Shown here piece after piece: positions 53,581 through 64,000 of a stretch of 64,000 nt of DNA. How positions within the stretch are numbered: position 1 is the stretch's first letter; every line of letters starts with the position of its first letter. Made by a program: the position numbers and the translations under genes. The notes beneath the pieces were generated by a model, which was given only the letters and a program-made list of their open reading frames with translations, did no database searches and was not told the DNA's origin. This stretch comes from Sphaerolaimus hirsutus (lineage: Eukaryota; Nematoda; Chromadorea; Monhysterida; Sphaerolaimidae): contig OZ038454.1 in NCBI GenBank assembly GCA_964036195.1, positions 25,096,315 through 25,160,314 on the forward strand, in the 5' to 3' direction.

Positions 53581-56500
53581 GTGAGTGATGGTGGGATTTT
53601 GGGTGGATTAATGGGTTTTTGGGGGATTTTTGGGGGATTTTGAAGGATTTTGGATTTTTATTCGCTATTTTGGAGGTTTTTTCGACTAATTTTGCTTGGA
53701 TTCTGAATTTCGACGTTCAATCGGTTCTAATATGATTGCCAAAAAGGGATCTACATAGCAAATTTAGTGTGATTATTGCTGAAAATGGCTGAAGTAAAAA
53801 CCGAAATCTACTACATGTTAGTGCCATTATGATTAGATCGACATCCTTTTACGTTCATGTGATGCATTGTAAATATTTAAAATGGCACAGTGCGAAATTA
53901 AATAGTAGCTGGGCACCGAGAAAGATGATAAAATTCATCTTTCAAGGGTTTCTCCTTGCAGCCAGTTGCTAATCATATCAGAACTGAATGACAACATGAT
54001 AATTTTGAAACATAAATAATCGGCATGCCCACGAAAAACGTGTCGGCTTTACTAGAAGTGCCTGCGCAGCACTTTTCAGTCCGGAAATTCTGATTTTTTC
54101 TGGAAACTGAAATTTTGGGGGCGTCGGTCTGAAAAAAACCCATGCCTAGTTCAAAACATTTTCATTCAAAAATACACTTTTTCAGAAATTAGTGTAAATA
54201 CACAAAGAAACCATTCAGAAAGTGTCGCTAAAGCAGGAAAATGTACAGTGCAAGTGAACACAGCGAAAAGTAGGCTCGTGTAACGTGTGGAAGCGAGCTA
54301 AGATGCACTTGAAGCGGCTTTTGTGAAGGCATTCATTCCTACTCGCTTCCACCCGCTTCACGCGGTTTTCGGTGAAGTGTCTTCCGCACACTTCACTTAT
54401 CATCACGACGGACAAAATTCGTGAAGGCCACTTCACGAACCACCTCAGCATACTTTGCATGGTTCGTTAAACGTCGTAAAGTGTCTATAGGAGCAGTGAA
54501 GTGTCTTCATGCTGACTCTGACCTTATCTGCATGAAGCCACTTCACGACACCTCACAACTCATCACACAAAAAACACCCTTGATTGCCCCCCCCCCCCTC
54601 CTTCAGGGCGACGGCCAGTTCGACCAGAAGACGGTGATGGAGTTCAAGGAGGCGTTCGGCATCATGGACGGCAACAAGGACGGCATCATCGACAAGAACG
54701 ACCTGAAGGACTTGTACGCGTCCATGGGACAGCTCATGGACGACAAGGTGCTCGAGGCCATGGTCAAGGAGGCGGGCGAGAAGATCAACTTCACCGTTTT
54801 CTTGTCACTTTTCGGCAACAAGCTCACTGGTGAGTGAGGGGGGGCTGTGGGGGTTTTGAGGGGGTTTCTGTGGGGGGTGGCGGTAGTTGACAGATTTGGC
54901 TTTGATGGATTGTTGAGTAACCTTTGGTAATGAGATTTCTTAGCACTTGTCACTGAAATGACACACTTAAATCACACTGGCGCTAAAGTTTTAGGAGCTT
55001 AAATTTTAGGTTATGTTTTTTATTTTGGATACGTACCGATGTTTATTCATACTGTCTCGTTGTTGACAATATATTTTTCATTGACAAAAGCGCAGAGAAG
55101 ATCTCAAATATGCATGCGCATCATCTGATAAAAATTCTTTCCCAAACACATCATATCAGTTACATATTTTTCACACTATTGTCATTTTATTGAATCCCAA
55201 TGAAAAATGAGCATTACTTAGGAAATGTTTACAACTTCAAATGCAACCCCCCATCGCAGGTACCGACTCATTTGACATGATCCTGGAGGCATTCAAAAAA
55301 TTCGACCCCCAAGAAACTGGCAAATTGAACGAGAACGAGCTGATCAGAATTCTCAAGTTCAAGAAGGGCAACCCCTTGACAGACGCGGAGGTAAATTTTC
55401 GCAGTTTTATTTTTGTAAATTTGAAAGTTTGGGTGCGAAAATGTATGTTTGGGTGGAATACTTTCTGTTAAATTTAAGGTTTCTGGGAAGTTTAGATTTT
55501 TATGGGTTTTTTAAGTGGACCTCGGAACGGTGAACGTAGATAGGTAAATAGGTAAACAGATTTTTGCTTTGGTGAAGTGGCCTCTTGCTACGATTACAGC
55601 TCGGGCGTAAAGTTCCAGCGTAAAATTCCATCGCAAAATTGATTACATAAAAGTGGATGATGATACAGGTCTGCAATTTTTCATGGAGAATATGTTTATC
55701 AATACCTTCATTGTGTCCGAGAGTCATCATCCACAGTCACTGCCATTTGATTGTGGAAATTCAAAAATTTCTATTTTACGTTGGAATTTTACGCCAGCTG
55801 AAGAAAAATCAATTCTACACTATGTCATTGCATGCAATCACCTGGCGTAGAATTGCCTTTTCTTCAGCTGGCGTAAAATTTCAACGTCAAATCGAAATTT
55901 TTGAATTTTCACAATCAAATAGAAGTGACCGTGGACGATGACCCTTGGTCACAATGAAGGTATTGATAAACACATTCTCCATGAAAAATTGCAGACCTGT
56001 ATCATCATCCACTTTCATGTAATCAATTTTACGATGGAATTTTACGCTGGAATTTTATGCCCGAGCTGTAATCGCTCCATAATGATAAATACATCGATTA
56101 ATTATGCTGTGTAACATAAGGATAGACCTGTAAAAAATGTTTGCATTTATGGAGTGCTCGATTCAAATAACAATGTTAAAATGATTTTTAATAACGTTTA
56201 GAGTTGGCTTCATCGGCAGATCAATTATATAGATATATTGCGAATAATTATTAAAAATGCTTCAAATTGATTTCAAATTCATGTTTTTCAAATTGATTTC
56301 AAATTCATTTTTTTCAATGTCGAAAAACGACACAAAGTAAAAAAATTCTGCATTTACATTTTAGTGGAAATATTGTCAATAGACCCGTGATGGTGGTGTC
56401 ATTCAAAAACGAACCAAATATGTACCGTAATTTTATGAATAATGATTTTGGTACTTCTTTCTCATAAGTTACTCATTTCTCTGAAGTGTTAACTGTGGTT

Positions 56501-57299
56501 ATTCAGGGGGCTCTAGATTACATTTTAGAACCTATTTAGTATTTCCTGGTGTTTTACTGGGGTGTGCTTGTTTTTTTGTCATCATTCAACTTAAACTGGA
56601 CAGACAGATCGCTATGCAATCACTGATACCGTTTTTTGATGAATCAAATCATATGAAAAACTGCACCAAATTCACCTAAAGTAGAAACAATTAGATAAAT
56701 ATGATGAGATATAAATTGAATGTTTGTCCATTTATTCAGATGGGATATGGTAGATTTCATCGTAAATAAGGTGTGCCGTCGGTAGACTATTCACAGTGGA
56801 CTAGAAAAAGGGTGGTTATTCGAGGGGAGGGGGGGGGGTTCTCTGACGACATAGGCTCATCTGATATCTAAACCCACATCCCACATCTAAATCTACTTTG
56901 TCTCTCAAATAGACTGTATTTAATTTATGGAATTCATGATGACAAAAAAAGTCTAATATAAAGTCTAAAAAAAATCAATATAATATAGTCTAATCTAGTG
57001 TAGCACTTTTTCATCATCAACATCTTATTGCAACCATTATCCACCAAAAATGCAAGGAATACGCATAAAATATTACAGGCATCCAATTTATGGTCCGGGA
57101 TGTGGGATGGGTTTAGATGTGGGATGGCACAGACCCTTCTCTCACTACCACTTTCACCACGAATTAAACGAAAATCGCAAATCTACCGGCCTCCCCCCAG
57201 GTGGACGCCATGTACAAGGGCAAGCCGCCGATCGACGTCGGCTTCTGCGACTACGAGGCCTTCGCCAAGCTCATGACCACCGGCGGCGACGAGGTCTAA
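53578..57299 (+). CDS. mlc: Muscle-type myosin regulatory light chain (EF-hand), four coding exons
   Basis: Exons 53578-53580 (ATG only), 54607-54829, 55260-55390 and 57201-57299 give about 151 residues. Regulatory light chains wrap the myosin neck and tune contraction. [18 protein letters not shown] leads into a first EF-hand loop [12 protein letters not shown] with intact metal ligands; the later loops ([12 protein letters not shown] and the last pair) are degenerate, as usual for this family. [27 protein letters not shown] and the C-terminus MTTGGDEV resemble nematode MLC-1/2. Odd point: those proteins begin with a basic Lys/Ser stretch carrying the kinase site, but here Met is followed directly by GDGQFDQ. 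Either the phosphorylatable extension is lost or a small exon in the first intron was missed. Exon 2 and 4 codons are strongly GC-ending. Confidence 0.93.
54234..54570. repeat. GTGAAG/CTTCAC-word repeat in the first myosin light chain intron
   Basis: CACTTCAC, GTGAAGTGTCTTC and GAAGCG words recur with both polarities up to about 30 bp before exon 54607. The preceding 53581-54230 is plain intron. Confidence 0.65.
54830..55259 (+). other. Second myosin light chain intron
   Basis: AT-rich after an initial G-rich stretch; no element recognised. Confidence 0.6.
55590..56078. mobile_element. Foldback element in the third myosin light chain intron
   Basis: CGATTACAGCTCGGGCGTAA (55599) is matched inverted by GCCCGAGCTGTAATCG (56059). 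The arms, about 150 bp, include GTGGATGATGATACAGGTC; an inner pair around AATTCTACACTATGTC fills the centre. Related words occur at 59100-59300. Confidence 0.9.
56079..56865 (+). other. Third myosin light chain intron, middle
   Basis: AT-rich; only a doubled TTTTTCAAATTGATTTCAAA near 56280 and a G-rich GGTTATTCGAGGGGAGG fragment at 56812. Confidence 0.5.
56866..57128. mobile_element. CATCCCACATCTAAAC element, short copy
   Basis: Left end around CCCACATCCCACATCTAAATC and right GATGTGGGATGGGTTTAGATG match 34485-35519, including the internal TAGCACTTTTTCATCATCAAC and GGCATCCAATTT, without the nested GGGATC element. Confidence 0.85.
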
Positions 57300-58916
57300 A
57301 TGCGGGCCTCGTCCCAATTTGGAGACCACTTTTGGATTCGGGCCAACGCATTTCGTTTTCGTTCACTCTGCCTTTTTGTTTTCACCGTCTCATGTAATTT
57401 TTCGTTGTCTTTTTTTTATCGCGACGCGCACCGGGGTCGTTTTGTGACGGATTTTTTTTGAATAATCCCCCCATTGAATTTTGAGTGACTTTCAATATGT
57501 ATGATGCTTGTAGTGGGCGGGGAGAAAGCAATTCGGGGGAATTTATTCAAAAAACGCCGGGCACATAAGATTACCGTGTGCGCGTCGGTCGGGCGATCTG
57601 TATGTCAATGATGGCTAAATTACGTTTCACTTTTTGAGAAACCTTCACCACCAACACCACCGAAAGGCAAATGAATGCAAAACTTTTACATATGTCGATT
57701 GTTATGTAGGCAGCCAATTTTTTTACAAAAATAAATTTACATTTTGCAAAAAATGACAGACAAAAACTTCGGCAACCCCAATGCAATGATGTACAATTGG
57801 CCCCACAGAACGGGAAAATCAGAACATTTCTGAATTTCATTTCTGCTCATAACCATGTTTTTTAAATTTTTTTTTTGTAAAAATTTCCCAAAAATGCTAG
57901 AGGGACAGCAGTGGCGGCAGCGCGGACCTGCACTCACTCTGCTCATTCCATCGGTTACCCCCGATTTTACCATCTGTACCGCTTTTCCAATGTCCTAAAA
58001 TTCGACACATAAGTCAAATTTGTTTGTAATGATGTAAATCGAATGTTGTAACTTGTTTCTAGGTTGTAAATGCGAGTGCTACATTTTTTGTGAATTCTGT
58101 GCCATTGGGAAGAGGGGATTTCCGAGGGTCTCGCCGCCCCTCTGCTTTGCATTTAAAGTTTTTTTTCTAATTTTTTTCTAGGGCAGTCGGTAAGATCGGC
58201 AGAAATTTGTGGTGCACTGATGAAAATTTTTGGTGCTCGGAAAATGGTGCACATCCTATTATATTATCATCCCAGCCTGTTTTTTCTTCATGCAAAATCT
58301 AGTCAAATCGTGCTATTTAGAATTGACAGAAACTACTTCATTTCTAAAAACAACTGATTTATTTTTCTTTTTTTTAATACAAATATTAGCATTTTTTGTT
58401 CATACAATGGTGACATCAGCTGCCGCACTGAGTCCACTTGTGATTATATTATTTCGTTTTACTTTTCTCCTGGGGTTTCCTGTGAAAATGTCGACAATTT
58501 TTAACATCACTGGGCACTGCATTTTCATAGGACAATCGCCATTGTTTTAAAAAATACGAAAAATAAAAACAGAAAAAATTGCTTGGTGTCTGTGGGCAAA
58601 TGATAATCGGCGACTGCGGTGACGTTCCACTGCGATTTCGATCAAAAATTTTTTTCACACATTTTCACACATGCAAACATGACAACGTAAATAGGAAACG
58701 TCAAGTAAATATTTATAATAATTTGAATGGCAACATAGCGGACTCTACGGCAGAAAAGGCACGGCGCGGAAAGCCAAAAGCCCCATGGCGTTTTGTAAAT
58801 AAAGGCATAGTGCCATACACTAATGGTGCCACAGCAAAATTGCCGTTTTGCTTTGGCGTCGGAGATTTCACATTTCTAGTAATGTGTCACTTTTGATGCT
58901 GAGCGAAACTATATAA
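57300..58916 (+). other. 3' UTR of the myosin light chain and downstream intergenic DNA
   Basis: AATAAA at 57730-57735 is the first clear signal after the stop. Beyond about 57750 no exon, RNA gene or element was recognised; a weak GGCGTTTTG word lies near 58785. Confidence 0.5.
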
Positions 58917-61235
58917 ACACCTTCCCGATCAAGTCCGGCCCCCTATTTTTATTTTCACTTCGCATGCCCTATTTCCGGTTGTGTGAGGGGTGGAAAGCTA
59001 ATACTTGTGGGGTATATAGGTGCAACCCCCCACTACCCCTCATGAATAAATGGGGCAGCGGCGACTCATTAAGCGGGAATTAGAACTCAGCGTCGATTCG
59101 ACGTGAAATGATGACGTGAAATGTCGTCGTGAAATTAATTACACGAGTGTGGATCATGCTACGGGTCTACAATTTTCTAAGGATAATATATGAATCAATA
59201 CCTTAATCGTGTCCAATACTGAGTGTTATCAGCCACAACTAGAGCGAATTGAAAAATTCAATTTTTGTCATTTCACGTCATCATCATTTCACGTCACAGT
59301 GTCAGTGAACAACTTGACATTTCACGTCAGACTGCTGCTTGCAATAATCGACGCTGAGCTCTAATTCCGGCCTTATAGAGGGGGTCGCTGTATATGTGAA
59401 AATTTTTTGCGGCGTTTTCACTGTCCTGCACAGGTCCGGCCGCCAGTTTATTTCTTACGCTACGGCTTGTAAAAGGGGCGTCAGCAACGATGGAAAAAAC
59501 ACAGAAATTGAACACAGAAACTCATTGAGTTTCTGTGTTTTTGTTTTACACAGAAACACAGAAACTCACAAATTTTGAAAAACTCAAAACTCAAATGAGT
59601 TTTTTTTTGGAGAACACAGAAACACAGAAACACTGAAACACAGAAAAGTTTTTTGAGTTTTTGAGTTTTTTTCAGCAAAGTGGTTGAACACATTTTCAGA
59701 ACACACATGAATTCAGTTAAACTAAACAAGATGAGATATGCATGTATAGCATGTAAATATGTACATAATGTATTCATATTTTATGATGGAACAAAAAATA
59801 AATTAAAGATGGCATGCACATCTCCCGGTGGACATGTTTAAATATAGTTGTAGTTCAAATCAATTCTTTAGTCTTCCATACAGTGCACATCCATTGAAGA
59901 ATTTTGGAGTACTGCGTAAATTGTCGTTTGTGAGCATTTTGTTGATGCTGGTGTTGTCATGTGGGTGGATGTCCTCATTGAGGACATTTTTATGGACTTT
60001 TTTGACACTTGAATGAATACACATATGTTATGTGGGCTTAAAACATGTGCAAAACCAATATTTTGTAAGAAAACCGCTGTTTCCACATCAAAATGCTGTA
60101 AATCAGAATTTTTGGTGGGAAAACTCGAGTTTTTTGGACAAAAACTCAAGTTTTTTGGACAAAAACTTGAGTTTTTTAGAAAAAAACTAAAAAAACTTGA
60201 GTTTTAACAAAAAACACAGAAATAAAAACAGAGTTACTCAAGTTTTTTTCGATAAAAAACTCAAAACACAGGTATTCATTTTTGAAAAACTCAAAACACA
60301 GAAAGTGTTTTTTTTGTGGAGAACTTACCCATCGTTGGGCGTCAGACGCCAATAACCCCACAGGAAAATGGTGCAAAGTGCTAATGACCTTCTCAAATGG
60401 CGCCAGTGCCATGGCGCCATTTGATCACTAATCCCGATGCCTCGATATTTTTTCCCAATCCCAAACCTTAAATTTTAAATGGCTTTTTCGCTTTTATTTT
60501 GTGACAAACTTGACCCGCTGGTTTAGGGTGTTTTATAGAGGAAGGTTTAAGGTTCCAAGTTGCGTAAAGAACTATACCCCAAAAATGCCTCCATTAGAAA
60601 ATTTACTTGGGGTTAATTCAAAATAGAAAATTTTGACAATTTTTGTTCCTGTAATGGCGTAATTTTGACATCATAAAGTTCACCCCAAGTAAATTTTATA
60701 ATTGCGGCATTTTAGAGGTAAAGTTTTTTATGCAGCTTGGAACCTTATACCCCACTCTTAAAAACATCCTAAACCAGTGTGTGAAGTGTGTAAAAAAATA
60801 AAAGCAAAAAGTGAATTTTTAAATTTGCCAAGTTCTTTTTCTTGTCTGCTGCTTAGGGGGTGGGTGTTTGTGGAATGTTTGTGGCTTAGGGCCATGGCAC
60901 TGGCGCCATTTGAGGTAGCCAAGTGGTGCCACGCCATGGCACCTATTTCCTGTGGCGTTATTGGTGCCTGACGCCCCTTTTTCAAGTCATAGCGTTAGAA
61001 ATAAACTGGGGGCCGGACATGTGCGGGACAGTGAAAACGCCGCTAAATTTTTTCACATATACGGCGACCCCCTCTATAGTTAGTCGCCGCTGCCCCATTT
61101 ATTCATGAGGGGTAGTGGGGGGTTGCACCTATATACCCCACAAGTATTAGCTTTCCACCCCGCCCACAACCAGAGATAGGGCGTGCGAAGTGAAAATAAA
61201 AATAGGGGGCCGGACTTGATCGGGAAGGTGTTTAT
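58917..61235. mobile_element. 2.3-kb inverted-repeat element
   Basis: AACACCTTCCCGATCAAGTC (58917) is matched inverted by GACTTGATCGGGAAGGTGTT at the right end, and similarity runs about 170 bp through ACCCCTCATGAATAAATGG. The interior contains a GACGTGAAATG stretch (59100-59340), an ACACAGAAAC/GTTTTTGAGTTTT word swarm (59490-60340), GGCGCC words (60355-60425 and 60885-60975) and an inverted AAGTAAATTTT pair (60600/60690). No transposase ORF. Confidence 0.85.
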
Positions 61236-61236
61236 T
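61231..61236 (-). promoter_or_regulatory. Candidate polyadenylation signal of the PAN-like gene
   Basis: AATAAA on the - strand, about 140 bases past the stop, overlapping the end of the inverted repeat of the neighbouring element. Confidence 0.45.
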
Positions 61237-61373
61237 TACAAGGTAGTTCCATTTCAAGCATCCAGATTCAGAAAGGTTCAATTGACAAATAGGTAATACA
61301 AATATGTAAAAATTTGAACACAGCTCATCGCAATTCACTCCCGTATAGATTTCAGATAGAAACATCAGGCCAT

Positions 61374-62098
61374 TCAGTATTCAAGAATACGCCACTCATA
61401 ATTCTGCGCCGTCTCGATGTGGTTGTTGTGTCCCTTGGGCATGGGCTTGTGCAGCTGGCAGTGGGCGGAGTCGAGGCCGTAGCTGAACGAGAAGCAGAAG
61501 CGGTTGGCGGCGCACTTGTGCTGGCAGCGCACCACCGACGCCACGCCCATCTCCTCCGACAGCACCAGCACGCTACCTGTGGGGCAGTCCCAGACCCTGT
61601 AAAGTGTCAAATGTCATGCAAAGTGTCAAAAGTCATGGAAAATGTCCTGCGAAATGGCAACCGAGTTGCCATTTTGCAGGGCATTTTCCATGACTTTTGA
61701 CACTTTGCATGACATTTCACATTTTACATGGTCTGGGACTGGCACCTGACACCAGACGACGGTTGCGCAATGTTGTTACCGCCTGCAACAAGGGATCAAA
61801 CAATTTTAGGGTGCAGTTTGCAAAAGTCAAAAATTGCCCTCAGTCAGCTAACAAGCAGGAGTTATACAAGGGGGGGGGGGTGTTTCGATGGATTCGGTCG
61901 AGGATGTACGGTAAATAAAAAACCCAAAATAAATTCCAAACCGAAGGAACGGACAACAAATTTTTTTATAAAAGCCTGATCCTCCAGCTGGCACATGACC
62001 CATCGCGCAGTAGTACCGTCCACTACAATACCATCCTCAATTTCTAAGGTTGTGGACAGTCGGCTGTTTGGCCCGCCAGTTGGTTTAGCCCAAAGTGT
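61374..62098 (-). CDS. 3' exons of a cysteine-rich secreted protein with a PAN/apple-like C-terminus
   Basis: Exons in transcript order: 62098-61976 (TLWAKPTGGPNSRLSTTLE... to ...WVMCQLEDQ), 61782-61746 (AVTTLRNRRLVS) and 61576-61374, ending RILEY and TAA. All three join in phase. The last exon reads CQHKCAANRFCFSFSY and CQLHKPMPK, the cysteine and aromatic pattern of PAN/apple domains, which suggests an extracellular binding protein; the exact family is unknown to me. The joint after 61976 seems to use a GC donor (CAG|GCTTTT), although a GT 18 bp further on is also in frame. The last intron is an introner-like element. Exons upstream (62.1-63.8 kb) could not be resolved. AATAAA at 61236-61231 lies inside the terminal repeat of the neighbouring element. 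Confidence 0.6.
61577..61745 (-). mobile_element. Introner-like element forming the last intron of the PAN-like gene
   Basis: 169 bp on the - strand, starting GTGCCAGTCCCAGACC and ending GGTCTGGGACTGCCCCA plus CAG. CAG precedes it as well. The hairpin tip GGCAACTCGGTTGCC is identical to that in 11926-12117. The flanking exons join in phase. Confidence 0.85.
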
Positions 62099-62590
62099 CT
62101 GCGGCGAACAGGGTTGGCAAAATCTCAGAACTAAAAATAAAATGGAAAATTCAAAAAAGTAGAATGTAAAATTTAAAAAAATGTAAAAAAATGCGAATTT
62201 TTGTAAATTTTTTTGTGAAACTGTAAAATAATTCATATTTTTGTAAAGCCGACGCTTTGTTAAGTGACAAATGACATGTAAAATGTCATGCACACGGTCA
62301 ATTGTCATGACAAATATGAAGTCAGGTGTCAATTGTCATGACAAATATAAGTTGGTATACTCGGGCAACTTTACAGCCTACATTTTCCTGGAGGTAACAC
62401 CATGGTCGGCAGTGAACTGCGGCTGCCTGAACCGGTTCAGAGTCGGGATGAAGTGTAATGAGGTGGGGAGTCGGCGGTCAGAATAAATTCCAACAGAACA
62501 CATTTCTGTCGCACAGTTATAAAAACGCGTACTGCACGTAACACACGTTTTGTTGCGACGATTTTGACTGGTTTTAGTCGATTGGAAGTG

Positions 62591-62772
62591 GTCGGAACAT
62601 GTTCCAATGCACAAGAAACTTGTTGCACAGTTTTTGCGTGACACAAGTTTGTAGTGCAGGTAGTGATGGAATGGTGCCATAGTGCTGGCACCATTCCGTC
62701 ACTACCTGCACTACAAACTTGTGTCACGCAAAAACTGTGCAACAAGTTTCTTGTGCATTGGAAGTTCCGACC
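62591..62772. mobile_element. Near-perfect palindrome with TAGTGATGGAATGGTGCCA core
   Basis: GGTCGGAACATGTTCCAATG at the left and CATTGGAAGTTCCGACC at the right bound arms of about 85 bp; the centre is TGGTGCCATAGTGCTGGCACCA. The core is a GGTGCC-type element. A separate small inverted pair, GTGGCGGTGA/TCACCGCCAC, follows at 62787-62877. Confidence 0.9.
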
Positions 62773-62892
62773 CAGTGACGAAAAATGTGGCGGTGACGCA
62801 GTGATTGTAACCGATTGCTTTTTGGATGTCACCGCGAGAAAATGAAGGGTCTTCGCGGTGACAATCACCGCCACATTTATTGAGCGGCAGTT

Positions 62893-63108
62893 CTGGGGGC
62901 AGTCCCAAGCCCTGTAAAGTGTAAAGTAAAGTGTCAAATGTAAAGTAAAGTGTCAAGTCAAATGTCAAATGTAAAGTAAAGTGTCAAGTCAAATGTCAAA
63001 TGTAAACTAAAGTGTCAAATGTAAAGTAAAGTGTCAAATGTAAAGTCAAATGTAAAGTAGTGTCAAATGTAAAGTAAAGTGTCAAGTAAAGTGTCAAATG
63101 TCATCAAA
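62893..63108 (-). mobile_element. Introner-like 3' terminus with expanded interior words
   Basis: On the - strand the sequence ends ACAGGGCTTGGGACTGCCCC plus CAG at 62893, the introner 3' terminus. Behind it lies an expanded array of TTTACATTTGACACTT words instead of the usual palindrome. No matching GTGCCAGTCCC end was found, so its status as an intron is uncertain. 63109-63866 has nothing recognised. Confidence 0.55.
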
Positions 63109-63866
63109 AACGTAAAATATTCACGAAAAAAATAAAAATATCAAATGGAAAGTTATGAAATCCAACTGAAGTGAACACCGACATGTATTGAATCATGTCG
63201 GATGTATCGTGAATCCGCACTATTGATTATTGACAGATTGACAGATCTTAAGTATGACATGGATTGAGTATCCAAATCGACTGCTTGAATTTAACAAAAT
63301 AAGATTGGCTCATGTATGTTAAGTTGGCCCATGTCCAAGTTACTGGTTATGTGTTGTTCAAACGAGAGTGAAAGCTATTGAAATGGGAGTTTTTGCTCAA
63401 AATTGCTAAAACTAGCTCAATTTTGACATTCATTATTTTGGCCTTTATAATTGTCTATGTTCATAGTTGAATACCTATTTTTATAGCGATTTCTGAACTT
63501 TTGGCCATCTGCCAACTTCACATAAGGCGTATCTCCGAAAGAAATCATCGTATTTATTTTGAAACGTTGATTCGTTACCAAACAAGGGAGGATCAACGCG
63601 TCGCGCTGTTACAAAAAGATATAAAAAGGGAGAGGAAATAATTGTAAATATGTACATACAAAATTATCAACTGTCAGAAACAATAACTAAAGTGAAACTG
63701 AATGGGAAGCGAAAGATTTTTGTGTGAAAATGACTATTTTTTATACGTACAGGGGATCGCCGACATTATGTGAACTTGGCGTCTTTCCAATAAAGTCTAA
63801 TTTTGTATATGGACATTGTACGAACGACACAGTAGAGTACATGTAGAGTACAAGACACAAGATTAC

Positions 63867-64000
63867 AGTCCGGGTCGCTGATAGTGTTGGCGGAATGTGA
63901 TAAAGCCACCGGATATGGTTGCTGATGGCCGCCACACACTGGCTGCAGCGCCGGTTCCCCATTGTCAATGGCAGTATACAAACGGGATATCCATACGGGC
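63867..64000 (-). CDS. Possible upstream exon of the PAN-like gene, cut by the window edge
   Basis: The - strand frame beginning PVWISRLYTAIDNGEPALQP and continuing VCGGHQQPYPVALSHS is open and GC-richer than its surroundings. It meets a usable donor (GACT|GTAATC) at 63866. Two other frames are also open, one with a hydrophobic stretch (TVILCLVLYMYS) that might be a signal peptide, so the frame is uncertain. Assignment to the gene at 61.4-62.1 kb is from strand and proximity only. Confidence 0.3.

Noticed and set aside
55653..55941. ORFs on both strands around 55.7-55.9 kb
   Set aside because: They mirror each other because the region is a foldback; no conserved protein.
62383..62510. Possible extra exon of the PAN-like gene
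   Set aside because: Three frames are partly open, but no acceptor-donor pair joins exon 62098 in phase with recognisable protein.

Overview
The window is animal nuclear DNA: genes split into many short exons by GT-AG introns, with large AT-rich introns packed with inverted-repeat elements. The myosin light chain at 53.6-57.3 kb carries [16 protein letters not shown] and [11 protein letters not shown], which is closest in my memory to nematode muscle regulatory light chains. I therefore infer an ecdysozoan, probably a nematode or relative, with a repeat-rich genome. No bacterial-type genes, rRNA or tRNA were seen.

Layout. (1) 1-43.4 kb, + strand: most of a laminin alpha gene, 51 exons and about 2,700 residues. 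It runs from a globular domain inside the short arm through laminin-type EGF repeats, an L4 domain, more EGF repeats, the domain I/II coiled coil and five LamG domains to the stop at 43448. The N-terminus lies upstream of the window. (2) 24.97-28.24 kb, - strand: a complete five-exon CDC50/TMEM30 gene (lipid flippase beta subunit) nested inside one laminin intron. (3) 43.4-53.5 kb: intergenic DNA with foldback elements, a 3.45-kb inverted-repeat element whose right third is repeated at the window start, and one possible orphan membrane exon at 45.1-45.5 kb. (4) 53.5-57.3 kb, + strand: a muscle-type myosin regulatory light chain. (5) 58.9-61.2 kb: a long inverted-repeat element. (6) 61.4-64 kb, - strand: the 3' part of a gene for a cysteine-rich PAN/apple-like protein.

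The most notable signal is a family of 170-200 bp palindromic elements that appear to be introns (introner-like). Each starts GTGCCAGTCCCAGACC or a variant and ends GGTCTGGGACTGCCCC followed by CAG or CTG. They sit precisely between coding halves in laminin (11926-12117 and 38589-38780), in the PAN-like gene on the other strand (61577-61745) and in the orphan exon (45229-45431), always oriented so the GT end is the 5' splice site. Each is flanked by a CWG trinucleotide that looks like a target duplication. A CAG target supplies the 3' AG; CTG targets leave GT-TG boundaries. Decayed relatives lie in other introns.

A second theme is a set of non-autonomous elements whose termini and interiors repeat one short family-specific word (AGTTGACA, AAGTACCGATCTACA, GGGATC, GGCGCC, GGTGCC, ACGTAAA, GTACAACA, CGAAACCCGTTATC). 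No element in the window has a recognisable transposase.
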